Source of the DNA: Pseudomonas cedrina subsp. fulgida
Lineage (GTDB): Bacteria > Pseudomonadota > Gammaproteobacteria > Pseudomonadales > Pseudomonadaceae
DNA: 64,000 nucleotides
Assembly (NCBI GenBank): GCA_016937595.1
Contig: JAFHKH010000017.1
Coordinates: 1 to 64,000, forward strand
Reading direction: 5' to 3'
Part shown: one piece after another, positions 26,039 to 34,066 of the stretch
Position numbering within the stretch: the stretch's first letter is position 1
How the letters are laid out: each line of letters begins with the position of its first letter
Notes under the pieces: model-generated
The model's input: only the letters and a program-made list of their open reading frames with translations
The model's database searches: none
Told to the model about the DNA's origin: nothing
Translations under genes and position numbers: made by a program

Positions 26039-26054
26039 CTGTATGGATATACAG
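26039..26054 (+). promoter_or_regulatory. LexA-type SOS box
   Basis: CTG-TATGGATATA-CAG matches the CTG-N10-CAG consensus with a near-perfect AT core. It is located 22 nt upstream of the DUF1654 start and probably overlaps its promoter, so the gene should be DNA-damage induced and repressed by host LexA. Confidence 0.7.
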
Positions 26055-26076
26055 CACTTGATCGGGGGGAAATTTC

Positions 26077-26388
26077 ATGGCGAAGAAGCAGGCGGCACCG
26101 GCAGCACGACAGGAAATGAGCGGCATTGAGCGGCTGGGGCTGCGCGTCTCATCGATGATCAATCACCCGGTGGCGCAGGCGCAGCGCTGGGTGACGATTC
26201 ATCGCCTGGACACGGATGGGGAACGGGAGTGGGAAGAGGTGCTAAGCGTGATCGACGAAACTGTTGAGCTTGAGTTGACACTCAATGACGATGGCAGCGT
26301 GACAGTGAGGTGGGAGCGGCAGGAAGTCGAGGTAGCGGAGAGGGGAGAGGTTGAGTTTGAGCCAGAAGAAGAGGCTGCTCTGTTCTGA
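26077..26388 (+). CDS. DUF1654 domain protein
   Basis: 103 residues. After a basic N-terminus, the family signature is SGIERLGLRVSSMINHPVAQAQRWVTIHRLDTDGEREWEEV (about residues 15-55), then an acidic tail. DUF1654 proteins are largely restricted to Pseudomonas and their phages; function unknown. It is oriented against the leftward operon, alone behind a LexA box, so it is likely an SOS-induced prophage gene. Confidence 0.85.
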   Translation: MAKKQAAPAARQEMSGIERLGLRVSSMINHPVAQAQRWVTIHRLDTDGEREWEEVLSVIDETVELELTLNDDGSVTVRWERQEVEVAERGEVEFEPEEEAALF

Positions 26389-26392
26389 CAGG

Positions 26393-26419
26393 CAAAAAAA
26401 AGCCCGCTTGTGGGCGGAC
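26393..26419 (-). terminator. Rho-independent terminator (minus strand)
   Basis: Minus strand GTCCGC-CCACAA-GCGGGC followed by a run of eight Ts. It would stop leftward transcripts from the accessory genes before they reach the DUF1654/PL region. The 26390-26677 interval shows no other feature that I can support. Confidence 0.6.
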
Positions 26420-26677
26420 CTAAAGAGAATTCTTCAAAGGAGTAGGGTCAGTTTGTCCCCTATCCTGTAAATGCCAGGTGAAAAGGATGTCGCAAAATCA
26501 GAAAAACCGCACGGGGCGTGCGCTTTGTAACAACAGGGCGCCGATTATTGAGCGTGGCTAAGCCAATATCTTGTCATTCATGGCGTAATGCCACCATTGG
26601 TCGGCAATCGCGAGATCATGCCGAACGTTCCCGGCAACCTGATACATACTCAGTCATCTCATCATTAGGGGCCCTCA

Positions 26678-26899
26678 ATGAGAGAGGCGCAGCGAAGACT
26701 GGCTATGACAGCCTGGCGAGACCTATTTGCACTTGCTGGAAGTCAAATGGACGCAGAGGTTAAGTATTTTGGCTTGTTGCGGCGGGCTGACGCCATGGAG
26801 CTTGCCGAGCTCATCACCAGCGACGAATGGGTAAGACTTGTAAAGGAGGCGGGAACATTGCTTGCCAGCACCTCCGAGTGCATGGGAGGACCTGGGTAG
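26678..26899 (+). CDS. Hypothetical protein, 73 aa
   Basis: Small helical protein (MREAQRRLAMTAWRDLFALAG...). Contains AMELAELITSDEWVRLVKEAG. No strong Shine-Dalgarno, and no family recognised. Position between PL and the repressor makes it a lysogenic accessory candidate. Confidence 0.45.
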   Translation: MREAQRRLAMTAWRDLFALAGSQMDAEVKYFGLLRRADAMELAELITSDEWVRLVKEAGTLLASTSECMGGPG

Positions 26900-26944
26900 G
26901 GATGTTACAAGAAGCCCTGCCCAGTGAAGGCCAGCAATTCGTCT

Positions 26945-27271
26945 TCAAAGGGAAGTTGCGATCGCTCGGGCCAGTTGGGTGTCTGACATCAGCGGCGGTG
27001 CGCTGGTCGAGCGGTAGTACCTGGAGGCCTGCTCAAACTGGGCGCCGCGAATCTCGCCGTCCGAACCAATGAACGCCAGCGCGTCGGTTTTGGCTGACTT
27101 GAAAATCTTTGGCGGTTCGGTCGTAAGAGAAGTGGTGAATCCAACTAAAATAGTTGGCGCGGAGATTGTGAGAAATATCGCTGCAGCGATAGGGTTGGCG
27201 CCATCACCTGATACGGCCTGAGTGCTGACCGATGCCAGCAGGGCGACTGCCAGTGTCTTCCATGAGTCCAT
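26945..27271 (-). CDS. DUF2388 family exported protein
   Basis: 108 residues with a signal peptide-like N-terminus (MDSWKTLAVALLASVSTQAVS). A C-terminal motif follows: SAKTDALAFIGSDGEIRGAQFEQA, the signature of the Pseudomonas DUF2388 (TIGR02448) family. Usually chromosomal; here within the prophage, so it may be a lysogenic conversion gene or a captured host gene. Function unknown. Confidence 0.7.
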   Translation of the reverse strand: MDSWKTLAVALLASVSTQAVSGDGANPIAAAIFLTISAPTILVGFTTSLTTEPPKIFKSAKTDALAFIGSDGEIRGAQFEQASRYYRSTSAPPLMSDTQLARAIATSL

Positions 27272-27332
27272 TCTTTGTTGCTTCCATTGCGATCAGAGGG
27301 TGCCACCATACCTGAGTAGGGGGCGCCAGATA

Positions 27333-27358
27333 CAAAAAGCCCGGCGCTGGGCCGGGCT
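27333..27358 (-). terminator. Rho-independent terminator after the DUF1828 gene
   Basis: Minus-strand stem AGCCCGGC / GCCGGGCT, loop of five, then TTTTTG. It lies 4 nt beyond the stop of the DUF1828 gene, so the two-gene unit upstream has its own terminator. Confidence 0.8.
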
Positions 27359-27362
27359 GTGG

Positions 27363-28133
27363 TCAGGATACGCGGTCGAGTATTTTATCTCGTATCGCCT
27401 GGACGTCTGCCACATTGGGAACGATGTCGTTGGCAGCAGTCATTAGGCGAGAAGCGTCTTGCTTAGGTAGCTCCGTGAAATCACTGCATACGACCATCGA
27501 GTCAAATTTTAGCCCTTGTTGCTTCAGGTGCAGGAGGGTGATCGTGGTAAGCCGCGCCTTGTCTTTACCGTTTACGCCGAAGATAAATAATGGCCGGTGA
27601 CCTTCGGTCTTGATCCGATAATCAATCGCATAGTCTTGCCCAGAAGGTATTTCTGGTGCATACGATTCTTCAATTCTATCCGCAGGAAGAGTGGCATATA
27701 GAACTTCCCGGAGGTCATGGTAGAAGGTTGATTCCACCCGAGTTCTGGACCACAAAGAAATATCTTCGACACGACTAAGGCCCTGTCCAAGTTGAAAAAG
27801 TCCGCGAACAAGCCTGTCAGCAGGAACCTCTAAAAATATCTCGCCGTCATCCTCCTGAAGTCCGTTTTCGGAGAGAATCGTTTCGAAGAGCCTCGCCCTT
27901 GGACCTGTCAGCAGCTTGGTTAAGTCGTTCTCGTAACTCAGCCTCATCATGGTGTTAGCTGCGTCGGATATCCGCCATCCGCCAGAAACTCTGCTGAGGT
28001 ATGACGTGAAAGAGTCACCATCCCTTGCAACCATAGGCAATGAAACCGTAAGTAAATCACCGCGCACAGAAACGGCCACGTCCTCGCAGAAAGCGGCGCA
28101 GAGCGTTTCTTTAATTGCGGCGACCTCGTTCAT
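27363..28133 (-). CDS. DUF1828 domain protein (accessory two-gene unit)
   Basis: 256 residues. The N-terminal DUF1828 part is about 15-105 (VSVRGDLLTVSLPMVARDGDSFTSYLSRVSGGWRISDAA). The C-terminal part (about 140-250) includes YAIDYRIKTEGHRPLFIFGVNGKDKARLT and SMVVCSDF, a nuclease-like alternation of strands and acidic residues of the DUF1829 kind. It overlaps the DUF6978 gene by 4 nt and ends at its own terminator. Between PL and the repressor, this is the classic place for superinfection-exclusion genes. Confidence 0.7.
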   Translation of the reverse strand: MNEVAAIKETLCAAFCEDVAVSVRGDLLTVSLPMVARDGDSFTSYLSRVSGGWRISDAANTMMRLSYENDLTKLLTGPRARLFETILSENGLQEDDGEIFLEVPADRLVRGLFQLGQGLSRVEDISLWSRTRVESTFYHDLREVLYATLPADRIEESYAPEIPSGQDYAIDYRIKTEGHRPLFIFGVNGKDKARLTTITLLHLKQQGLKFDSMVVCSDFTELPKQDASRLMTAANDIVPNVADVQAIRDKILDRVS

Positions 28134-28627
28134 AGTCCAAGGCTCATTTGTGGTTCATAAGGGTTGTCAGGTTCATTGGGTGGTAATTCAAGGCCAGAGA
28201 TATTGCAATCTCCTAGCATGCACAGCATAGCTCCAGAAAGGTGATCATAGCGATCAGTGGTCTCGGCAAATTTCTCTGCCTTCTCCCCCATCTCCATATA
28301 CCTCTGAGTGGCTCGGTGGATATGACACCGGTTCACAATTAGCTCACCATCCTCTAGCGGGTTTAGGTGAACGTGATTGCTTCCGTTGTAGCGGATTAGG
28401 GTTACTTTTTCTCCCCGCTTGGGGTGGTAGACCAAGCCACATGAATAAGCATCCGGATCCAATTGATTTTGCCGGGTGTACATCTCAAAGGATTTTTCGC
28501 CGTCGACCGATTCAACCTGGTACGTGACCCGCTCAGATTTCTTTTGGACCTTGGGCTTGGCATTGGGGTTCATCACCACTTTCGGCATCGAAAGCAGCTC
28601 ACCAATCAACTCTTCACTGAAAACCAC
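28130..28627 (-). CDS. DUF6978-like protein, partner of the DUF1828 gene
   Basis: 165 residues; GTG start at 28627 with AAGGA upstream. Core GLVYHPKRGEKVTLIRYNGSNHVHLNPLEDGELIVNRCHIHRATQRYMEMGEKAEKFAETTDRY has conserved histidines (HVH, HIH) and matches what I recall of DUF6978. The function is unknown. Coupled 4-nt overlap with the DUF1828 gene suggests that the two work together, perhaps as a toxin-antitoxin or abortive-infection pair. Confidence 0.6.
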   Translation of the reverse strand: MVFSEELIGELLSMPKVVMNPNAKPKVQKKSERVTYQVESVDGEKSFEMYTRQNQLDPDAYSCGLVYHPKRGEKVTLIRYNGSNHVHLNPLEDGELIVNRCHIHRATQRYMEMGEKAEKFAETTDRYDHLSGAMLCMLGDCNISGLELPPNEPDNPYEPQMSLGL

Positions 28628-28707
28628 GGATTCATTCCTTTAGATACCGGAAACTAACAACCCAAGGCGCGCATATCCTGGCCTCGCCCGCACAACTCTT
28701 CCTCACC

Positions 28708-28926
28708 TCATCCGCACACGCCATAGAAGTGGTTCAGCGCTATCAGCTCAATCACGGCCACGAAAACGCAGAGCACAATGAAGCCAGGGCTGAACACTCG
28801 CTTGCGACCGGATGAGCTCCAGCTAAGATCAGCTGCATCTGAATAACCGGGGATCATCATAAGGAAAGCCAGGCAAGCAATGACCCCGACCTTGCTCCAG
28901 AAGCTCTGCTCTCGCCATGCAGTCAT
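28708..28926 (-). CDS. Small membrane protein, 72 aa
   Basis: Two hydrophobic helices (about 12-32 and 48-66) separated by a polar loop. It overlaps the upstream gene by 4 nt (28923-28926), so it is co-expressed with it downstream of the repressor gene. Possible exclusion protein by position; no family. Confidence 0.55.
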   Translation of the reverse strand: MTAWREQSFWSKVGVIACLAFLMMIPGYSDAADLSWSSSGRKRVFSPGFIVLCVFVAVIELIALNHFYGVCG

Positions 28927-29168
28927 TTTCGCTGTTCGGCAGCCCGGCTTATCTGACCCGCTTTTACCTCATCCGCATAACCCGCAAGCTTGTCCTCCAT
29001 CGCCTGGTAGCTCAGGGCGATCATCATTAGCTCATCTGCGCTAATTTCATCGCCGGCAGCGAGAAGCCGCTTGGCGACTCCGAACAGATCGACTCCTGAC
29101 CACTTAAGCAGGGCTGCGGCCTCTTTAAGGTCGCGGCGCAGTTGCTGGTTGGGTTTGGTCAGGGCCAT
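28923..29168 (-). CDS. Hypothetical protein, 81 aa
   Basis: Start at 29168 (MALTKPNQQLRRDLKEAAALLKWSG); the frame is open to 29252 but that would overlap the repressor gene. Helical and soluble. Directly downstream of the repressor stop (29173), so probably expressed in the lysogen from the repressor promoter. Confidence 0.6.
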   Translation of the reverse strand: MALTKPNQQLRRDLKEAAALLKWSGVDLFGVAKRLLAAGDEISADELMMIALSYQAMEDKLAGYADEVKAGQISRAAEQRK

Positions 29169-29172
29169 GGCG

Positions 29173-30009
29173 TTAAACCGGCTGTCCGTTCCACACGTAA
29201 AGCACTCGAGCAAGGATGTGGGTGTCATCCACCCGGATGTCCTCGGCGTCATGGTGCTTGTTGTCCGAGATCATCTTGAAGCGATCCTTGCCTTTCTTCT
29301 GCAAGCGCTTCACGTACAGCATCTCGTTGTGGGAGAAAAGGTAGATACCGTCCCCCGTGAACTCCCGGATCGTAATGTCCACCAGGAGCGGGTCACGGTC
29401 TTTGATCGTCGGCGCCATGGACTGGCCCCACCCGGTGATCATCTTCAGGTGAAAGTGTTCCTTGAAGGTGAGGCCCAGGTCCCGCAGATGTTTGGGGCTG
29501 ACCCTGATGTCTTGGAGCATTTCCGGGTATTCGTGCGGGATCTGCCCGCCGCCCATGGCAGCGCGCACGTCGTAGTGAGCTATCCACACCTCGTCACCGA
29601 CCTGGCCGGGGCGAGAGAAGTCGACGGTGATGACGTTGCTCGTCTCGTCCGCCGCCGCGATGATCCGGTCACGAGCGGTACTCGTTAAGCCCTTGACCTT
29701 CGAAAGCATCCGCTTTATCTGCTCCGCCGCAGTTTGTGCGGACTCCTCGCCCGGCCGCGCTTCCGAGAGCCCTCCGTCGACTGACTCCATCGGCTCGCTT
29801 GGCGATATGGAATCAAACCATCCTCTCGGCAGCTTCTCGATCGCCTCAATTCTCCGAGCTACGTCGTCTCCCAAATTCTTCGCAGTCTTGTCCGACAAAA
29901 TCTGACTCAGGTGCGCAGGGGCCATCCCCCAGCGCTCGGCGCACGCGCCTTTCCGCTGGGTTCCTATGAGGCTGATCAGTTTCTGCTTGCGAATCGCATA
30001 AATATCCAT
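29173..30009 (-). CDS. CI-like repressor, S24 family
   Basis: 278 residues from the ATG at 30009 (MDIYAIRKQKLISLIG); an ATG at 30054 would place coding inside the operators. N-terminal HTH about residues 18-60 (ACAERWGMAPAHLSQILSD). C-terminal S24 peptidase-like domain: catalytic Ser in GWGQSMAPTI and Lys in YVKRLQKK. The expected Ala-Gly or Cys-Gly cleavage site is not obvious (nearest AAMGGG). It binds the TTTAGC-N5-GCTAAA operators on both sides and keeps lysogeny. Confidence 0.9.
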   Translation of the reverse strand: MDIYAIRKQKLISLIGTQRKGACAERWGMAPAHLSQILSDKTAKNLGDDVARRIEAIEKLPRGWFDSISPSEPMESVDGGLSEARPGEESAQTAAEQIKRMLSKVKGLTSTARDRIIAAADETSNVITVDFSRPGQVGDEVWIAHYDVRAAMGGGQIPHEYPEMLQDIRVSPKHLRDLGLTFKEHFHLKMITGWGQSMAPTIKDRDPLLVDITIREFTGDGIYLFSHNEMLYVKRLQKKGKDRFKMISDNKHHDAEDIRVDDTHILARVLYVWNGQPV

Positions 30010-30028
30010 GCAGGCAAGAATGCCAGCG

Positions 30029-30094
30029 TTTAGCTCAATGCTAAATGTGCTCAAAGCTAAATATTCCTTGCTGATATATTAGCCATAAGCTAAA
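30029..30094. promoter_or_regulatory. Right operators OR1-OR3
   Basis: Sites of the form TTTAGC-N5-GCTAAA at 30029-30045 (perfect), 30045-30061 (only the right half conserved) and 30078-30094 (ATTAGC left half). They separate the divergent repressor and Cro genes. A weak PRM-like minus-strand promoter (TTTGAG, 17 nt, TAAACG) overlaps the repressor-proximal pair. Confidence 0.82.
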
Positions 30095-30096
30095 TT
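30068..30096 (+). promoter_or_regulatory. PR promoter of the rightward early operon
   Basis: -35 TTGCTG (30068-30073) and -10 TAAATT (30091-30096) with 17-nt spacing, both overlapped by operator 30078-30094. The -10 is identical to that of PL. Confidence 0.78.
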
Positions 30097-30121
30097 TCCC
30101 CTGTGTTTAAGGAGAGATCCC

Positions 30122-30358
30122 ATGAATGACCATCTGCGTGACTGGCTCGCCAGCGCTTCAAACGAACGGCGCCAGTCAGTGGCTGCCGCTGCTAAGACAA
30201 CGGTAGGGCACCTGTGGCAGCTAGCAGGCGGTCACCGAAAGGCATCGGCAGACCTGGCCGAACGCCTTCAAGACGCGTCCGGTGGTGAGATCACCATCGC
30301 AGGTTTGCGCCCTGATCTTCTCGATCTGGCGCACAAAGTCCTGCGCGGCGCCGCCTGA
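30122..30358 (+). CDS. Cro-like repressor
   Basis: 78 residues, first gene rightward from PR with AAGGAGAGA upstream. The HTH is about residues 18-50 (SVAAAAKTTVGHLWQLAGGHRKASADLAERL), resembling YdaS/Cro proteins. It would repress the lysogenic promoter and PL/PR late in the lytic course. Confidence 0.8.
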   Translation: MNDHLRDWLASASNERRQSVAAAAKTTVGHLWQLAGGHRKASADLAERLQDASGGEITIAGLRPDLLDLAHKVLRGAA

Positions 30359-30408
30359 AATTCCTGTTCGCCGTTCCATTGAAGCCAGATTAGAAGAGAG
30401 CAGTCCCG

Positions 30409-31023
30409 ATGCAAACGTCCAGTTCCAGACACACCGTACAAACCCGTGATCAGGTTCTGGTTGCTCATGCTCAAAACCAGATCGCCCGCACCAGCTTGAG
30501 CCAGGACGACTTCGCCCAGGCGCTAAGCCGCGAGCTGTACCTGTCGATACCAGATCGCGCCAAGGAGAAGTTCGTCCCTGATTTCAATTCGCCCGACCTG
30601 ACCGGCGACGTGAGTGAGTTCGTGAAGGCGACAGGCCGCTGGCTTAAGCGTGTACAGCGCTGGCTGAACGGCGATCAGGAAATGCCGTCTTGGTTGGAAG
30701 AGTCGTGGGTCAATGCCCTTGAGCCGGAATACCGCGATCACTGCCTGAACGAGCTGGCGAGTCGCCACGGCTTGACCGGCGCCCGCCAGATGACCAGCGA
30801 ACAATGTGCGAACAAAAGCTTCGGTGCGCTGATCCGCGCGCTGGGCGATGTGATCGACACCGGCAGCGAAGTGTTTGACGACCAAGTGATGTGCGAGCAG
30901 GACCTGCCGCACTTGCCAGCGTTCGCCAAGCAGTGCCGCCAGGTTGAAGCAAAGGCAGGGGAGCTGCGCCGTAAGGCTGAGGCGCTGCTCAACGGCAAGC
31001 CAGCACTGAAATCAATCGCCTGA
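30409..31023 (+). CDS. Hypothetical early protein in the CII position
   Basis: 204 residues. An N-terminal helical region (DQVLVAHAQNQIARTSLSQDDFAQALSREL) and a helical remainder with a pair of Cys. A similar gene stands after cro in many Pseudomonas prophages, where lambda has cII, but I see no firm CII HTH. A terminator follows at 31034. Confidence 0.55.
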   Translation: MQTSSSRHTVQTRDQVLVAHAQNQIARTSLSQDDFAQALSRELYLSIPDRAKEKFVPDFNSPDLTGDVSEFVKATGRWLKRVQRWLNGDQEMPSWLEESWVNALEPEYRDHCLNELASRHGLTGARQMTSEQCANKSFGALIRALGDVIDTGSEVFDDQVMCEQDLPHLPAFAKQCRQVEAKAGELRRKAEALLNGKPALKSIA

Positions 31024-31033
31024 ATTACAGACA

Positions 31034-31064
31034 CAAAAAAGCCGACGTACGAGGTCGGCTTTTT
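31034..31064 (+). terminator. Bidirectional Rho-independent terminator
   Basis: Stem AGCCGAC / GTCGGCT with A tract before and T tract after, so it can act on either strand. It comes 11 nt after the CII-position gene and is a likely point of early termination, like lambda tR1. Confidence 0.85.
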
Positions 31065-31160
31065 CTACAGCGGTAAACAACTGGAGCGAATCATGCACCA
31101 ACACACAGAATCGATCAATAGCCCCAACAATCTCGCGCACGTTTTCCGCAATCCGAAAAC

Positions 31161-31889
31161 GTGGCGCGGACAATGTCGTCACGAGAAATATCCGAACTTT
31201 TGGATGCTCGCCACGATAACGTGAAGCGCACCATTGAGCGCCTCTCCGAAAAGACCGTGGTGAGGTTTACTGCATCGGAGGAAACCTCTCATGACGGGCC
31301 AGGATCAAGGCCTATGACGGTATACCTGGTCAACAAGCGGGACAGTTTCATTATTGTCGCTCAGCTCAGCCCAGAGTTCACGGCAGCGCTGGTTGATCGC
31401 TGGCAGGAACTGGAAGCTCAGGTAGTAAGCCCTCAACAACTGACCACCCTCGAAATCCTGAACATTGCCATGGAGTCTGAAATGGCCCGCTTGATGCTCA
31501 CCGCCCAGGTCGAGCAGCAGGCCACGAAGATCCATTCCTTGGAGAACCTCTTCAAGGAAGGCATGACCCACACCCAGTTCTGCAAGGGCCTCAATGGCGT
31601 CAACGTAATGCAGGTGGGGAATTACCTGGAAGCACGGAGTTGGCTCTACAACGAGAGCAAATCCGGCACCCGTCACCGTGTTGGCTCGTACGCCCGCGAC
31701 AAGTACATGACCGAGCACCAGGTCGAAGTCACGCCGCACGGCAAAGCCCCGTTTATCTCCTACACGCCCGTTCTGCTGAAGAAGGGCGCCGCACGCCTGT
31801 ACGACCTGTACCTGGCCGGCGAGCTGCCCATGAAGAAGACTTGGGATGGCCTGTTCACCCACGATAAAGCAGTGCGAGGTGCCGCGTGA
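31161..31889 (+). CDS. Phage antirepressor/Rha-type regulatory protein with KilAC-like C-terminus
   Basis: 242 residues (GTG start; an ATG at 31173 removes four residues). N-terminal Rha/pRha domain: SSREISELLDARHDNVKRTIERL...VYLVNKRDSFIIVAQLSPEFTAALVDRWQELE. The C-terminus (about 130-240) resembles the KilAC antirepressor domain: THTQFCKGLNGVNVMQVGNYLE, HGKAPFISYTPVLLKKGAARLYDLY. An inverted repeat (31138-31163) overlaps the GTG start, which may regulate it. Confidence 0.85.
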   Translation: MARTMSSREISELLDARHDNVKRTIERLSEKTVVRFTASEETSHDGPGSRPMTVYLVNKRDSFIIVAQLSPEFTAALVDRWQELEAQVVSPQQLTTLEILNIAMESEMARLMLTAQVEQQATKIHSLENLFKEGMTHTQFCKGLNGVNVMQVGNYLEARSWLYNESKSGTRHRVGSYARDKYMTEHQVEVTPHGKAPFISYTPVLLKKGAARLYDLYLAGELPMKKTWDGLFTHDKAVRGAA

Positions 31890-32815
31890 GCATGGGCCTT
31901 ATGGTCGCCGCGATGAAGCTTCGCGTCGGCAATCCATTGCGCAAGCTTGTCCTGATCAAGCTGGCTGACAACGCCAGCGACATAGGTGAGTGCTGGCCGT
32001 CCTATCAGCATGTCGCTGACCAGTGCGAAATCAGCAAGCGCTCAGTAATGAACCACATCACCGCTCTGTGTGAGGCTGGACTGTTGCGCAAGGAGATCCG
32101 GAAGGGTGGACCAAAGGGGAATTCGTCGAACGTTTACTTCCTCACCCTCGACGGCGGTGGTGCACCTCCTGCACCAGGGGTAGTGCAGAAGATTCACCCG
32201 GGTAGTGCAGCATCTTCACCCCCTAGTGAATCTCCTGCACCAGGGGGTAGTGCAACACCTGCACCCAGAATCAGTAACTCTCTTGAACCAGTCATAGAAT
32301 CGGTCATTGAACCAATTGCACCCCCGGCTCCCGCCGAGGTCGTAGCGGCTCAGTCCCGCGGTCTGGTGCTGGTGGTTGACCGCACCGATACTCCCCGGGT
32401 CGAGATTCCCGCCGATATGCCGGGCCCCAAAGACCAGACCTGCAAAACCTTCAAGGTCTGGGCGAACTACGCGATGGCTTACCGCAAGCGCTACGGCGCC
32501 TGGCCTGTGTGGAATGCCAAGGTCGGTGGTCAGCTCGGCCAGTTGGTCGACCGGCTCGGCGCCGATGTCGCCCACCACGTCGCTGCCCACTTCTTGAAAA
32601 CCAGCGACGCCGCTGTGCTGCGTAAGTGCCACAGCCTCAACGAGCTGCTGGCCAACGCCGAGAGCTATCACACCCAGTGGGTGACCGGTCAGCGTGTAAA
32701 CGGCACAACCGCCCGCCAGATGGAACGGACAGAAGCGAACCACTCCGCAGCGGAGCAGGCCGCTCAGATGGTTTTGGCCAAACGGCAATCAGGTGACCGC
32801 AATGAATACCTTTGA
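31886..32815 (+). CDS. Replication initiation protein, lambda O-like
   Basis: 309 residues. N-terminal winged helix (SYQHVADQCEISKRSVMNHITALCEAGLLRKEIRKGGPKGNSSNVYFL, about 40-90). A Pro/Ser/Ala-rich linker (about 92-145) is encoded by repeated DNA that probably forms the origin. The C-terminal part (about 175-300) would contact the helicase loader. It overlaps the antirepressor gene by 4 nt. This is the arrangement of lambda gene O, where ori lies inside the gene. Confidence 0.8.
   Translation: MSMGLMVAAMKLRVGNPLRKLVLIKLADNASDIGECWPSYQHVADQCEISKRSVMNHITALCEAGLLRKEIRKGGPKGNSSNVYFLTLDGGGAPPAPGVVQKIHPGSAASSPPSESPAPGGSATPAPRISNSLEPVIESVIEPIAPPAPAEVVAAQSRGLVLVVDRTDTPRVEIPADMPGPKDQTCKTFKVWANYAMAYRKRYGAWPVWNAKVGGQLGQLVDRLGADVAHHVAAHFLKTSDAAVLRKCHSLNELLANAESYHTQWVTGQRVNGTTARQMERTEANHSAAEQAAQMVLAKRQSGDRNEYL
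32178..32255 (+). other. Putative phage replication origin: iterons in the O-like gene
   Basis: GGGTAGTGCA occurs at 32178, 32200 and 32245, with a degenerate copy (CCCTAGTGAA) at 32221, so the four units are 21 to 24 nt apart, about two helical turns. Between them are CTGCACC repeats. The block encodes the low-complexity linker of the O-like protein. Confidence 0.6.
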
Positions 32816-33599
32816 AATGAATGACCAGCAGGTTGCCGGGCTGGCCGCCGCCATCTGCGCCACCGCCGAGGCCATGGGCCAGGAAATGAACCCCGGCACT
32901 GCCGCGATGATGGCTGAAGACCTCTGCGCGTATCCGGTGCCCGTCGTCAAAGCCGCGTTGAAGGCCTGCCGCTTCGAGGTGAAGGGCAAGCTGGCAATGG
33001 CTGACATCCTGCAGCGCGTCCAGTCCTCCGACGGCCGTCCCGGCAAGGATGAGGCCTGGGCTATCGCCATGACCACCAACGACGAATTTGAAACCGTGGT
33101 GCTGACCGATGAAATCCAACTGGCCCTGGCCGCTGCAAAACCCATCTTGGATGGCGGCGATAAAATCGGCGCGCGCATGGCATTCATCGACGCCTACCAG
33201 CGGTTCGTGGGCCAGGCCCGCGAGGATGCGAGACCAGTCAACTGGCACGTGTCCGTGGGCTTCGACTCCAACCGCCGCATCCAAGCTGTGACCAAGGCGA
33301 TGGAGCTGAAGAGAATCCCGCGCGAACATGCCCAGAAGTATCTGGCGGACCTGAGCGTCGAGCCGATCACTGAGGACGGTCGCGCCATCGCCGGCTTGCT
33401 CACTGGCACCGGCACACGGGCAGAGCCCGAGCTTCGGCAGAAGCTGGAGCTGGTGAAAACCTCGATGCTGGAAATGCGCAAGGCCAGTGCCGAACGGAAA
33501 ACCGAAATGCGGATTGATGCAGCGAATGAGTTGGCTGATCGCCGAGCGCTGCTGATCAAGCAGGCCCGAGAGCTTGAAGCGAAGAGGGCGGCGCAATGA
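32802..33599 (+). CDS. Hypothetical protein in the lambda P (helicase loader) position
   Basis: 265 residues from the ATG at 32802. N-terminal helices (QQVAGLAAAICATAEAMGQEMNPGTAAMMAEDL), central DEAWAIAMTTNDEFETVVLTDEI, C-terminal long charged helix. I recognise no AAA+ motif, so it is not a DnaC-type ATPase; it may be a P-like or restart protein by position. Overlaps the O-like gene by 14 nt. Confidence 0.55.
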   Translation: MNTFEMNDQQVAGLAAAICATAEAMGQEMNPGTAAMMAEDLCAYPVPVVKAALKACRFEVKGKLAMADILQRVQSSDGRPGKDEAWAIAMTTNDEFETVVLTDEIQLALAAAKPILDGGDKIGARMAFIDAYQRFVGQAREDARPVNWHVSVGFDSNRRIQAVTKAMELKRIPREHAQKYLADLSVEPITEDGRAIAGLLTGTGTRAEPELRQKLELVKTSMLEMRKASAERKTEMRIDAANELADRRALLIKQARELEAKRAAQ

Positions 33600-34066
33600 C
33601 CGACAAGATCAGCGTCAACTGCCAGGCCAAGCTCTCCGAAGTTATCACCAAAATTAGCGCCATGTACAAAGACAAAAAGTTTGTCGTGGTGACCCTGCGC
33701 CCGGGCAAGGACCGCACGCTCGACCAGAACCGGTTGTGGTTTGGGATGTACAAGCGCATCGCTGAAATGACCCAGATCGGCGATGCGGCCGATGCTCGCC
33801 GGTACTGCAAGCTGCACTTCGGCGTGCAGATCCTGCTGAACGAGGACGCTGGCTTTCAGGCCGAGTGGTACCGCGTCATGCGCCATCTGCCGTACGAAAC
33901 GAAGCTGGCCATGATGGGCGAGTGCCACTTGTTCGGGCCGGATGGCTTCCCTGTGACCAGCCTGTTCAATCGCGCCCAAGGCATCAATTACACCGACCGC
34001 ATCGCCGCCTATTTCACGGGCCAAGGTGTGGATTTCACTGATCTACTCAGCAAGGAGGCTGCATGA
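33596..34066 (+). CDS. ninB: NinB-like recombination protein
   Basis: 156 residues. The signature KKFVVVTLRPGKDRTLDQNRLWFGMYKRIAEM and later CKLHFGVQILLNEDAGFQAEWYRVM fits NinB/Orf, which binds single-stranded DNA and SSB in recombination. Overlaps both neighbours by 4 nt. Confidence 0.75.
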   Translation: MTDKISVNCQAKLSEVITKISAMYKDKKFVVVTLRPGKDRTLDQNRLWFGMYKRIAEMTQIGDAADARRYCKLHFGVQILLNEDAGFQAEWYRVMRHLPYETKLAMMGECHLFGPDGFPVTSLFNRAQGINYTDRIAAYFTGQGVDFTDLLSKEAA

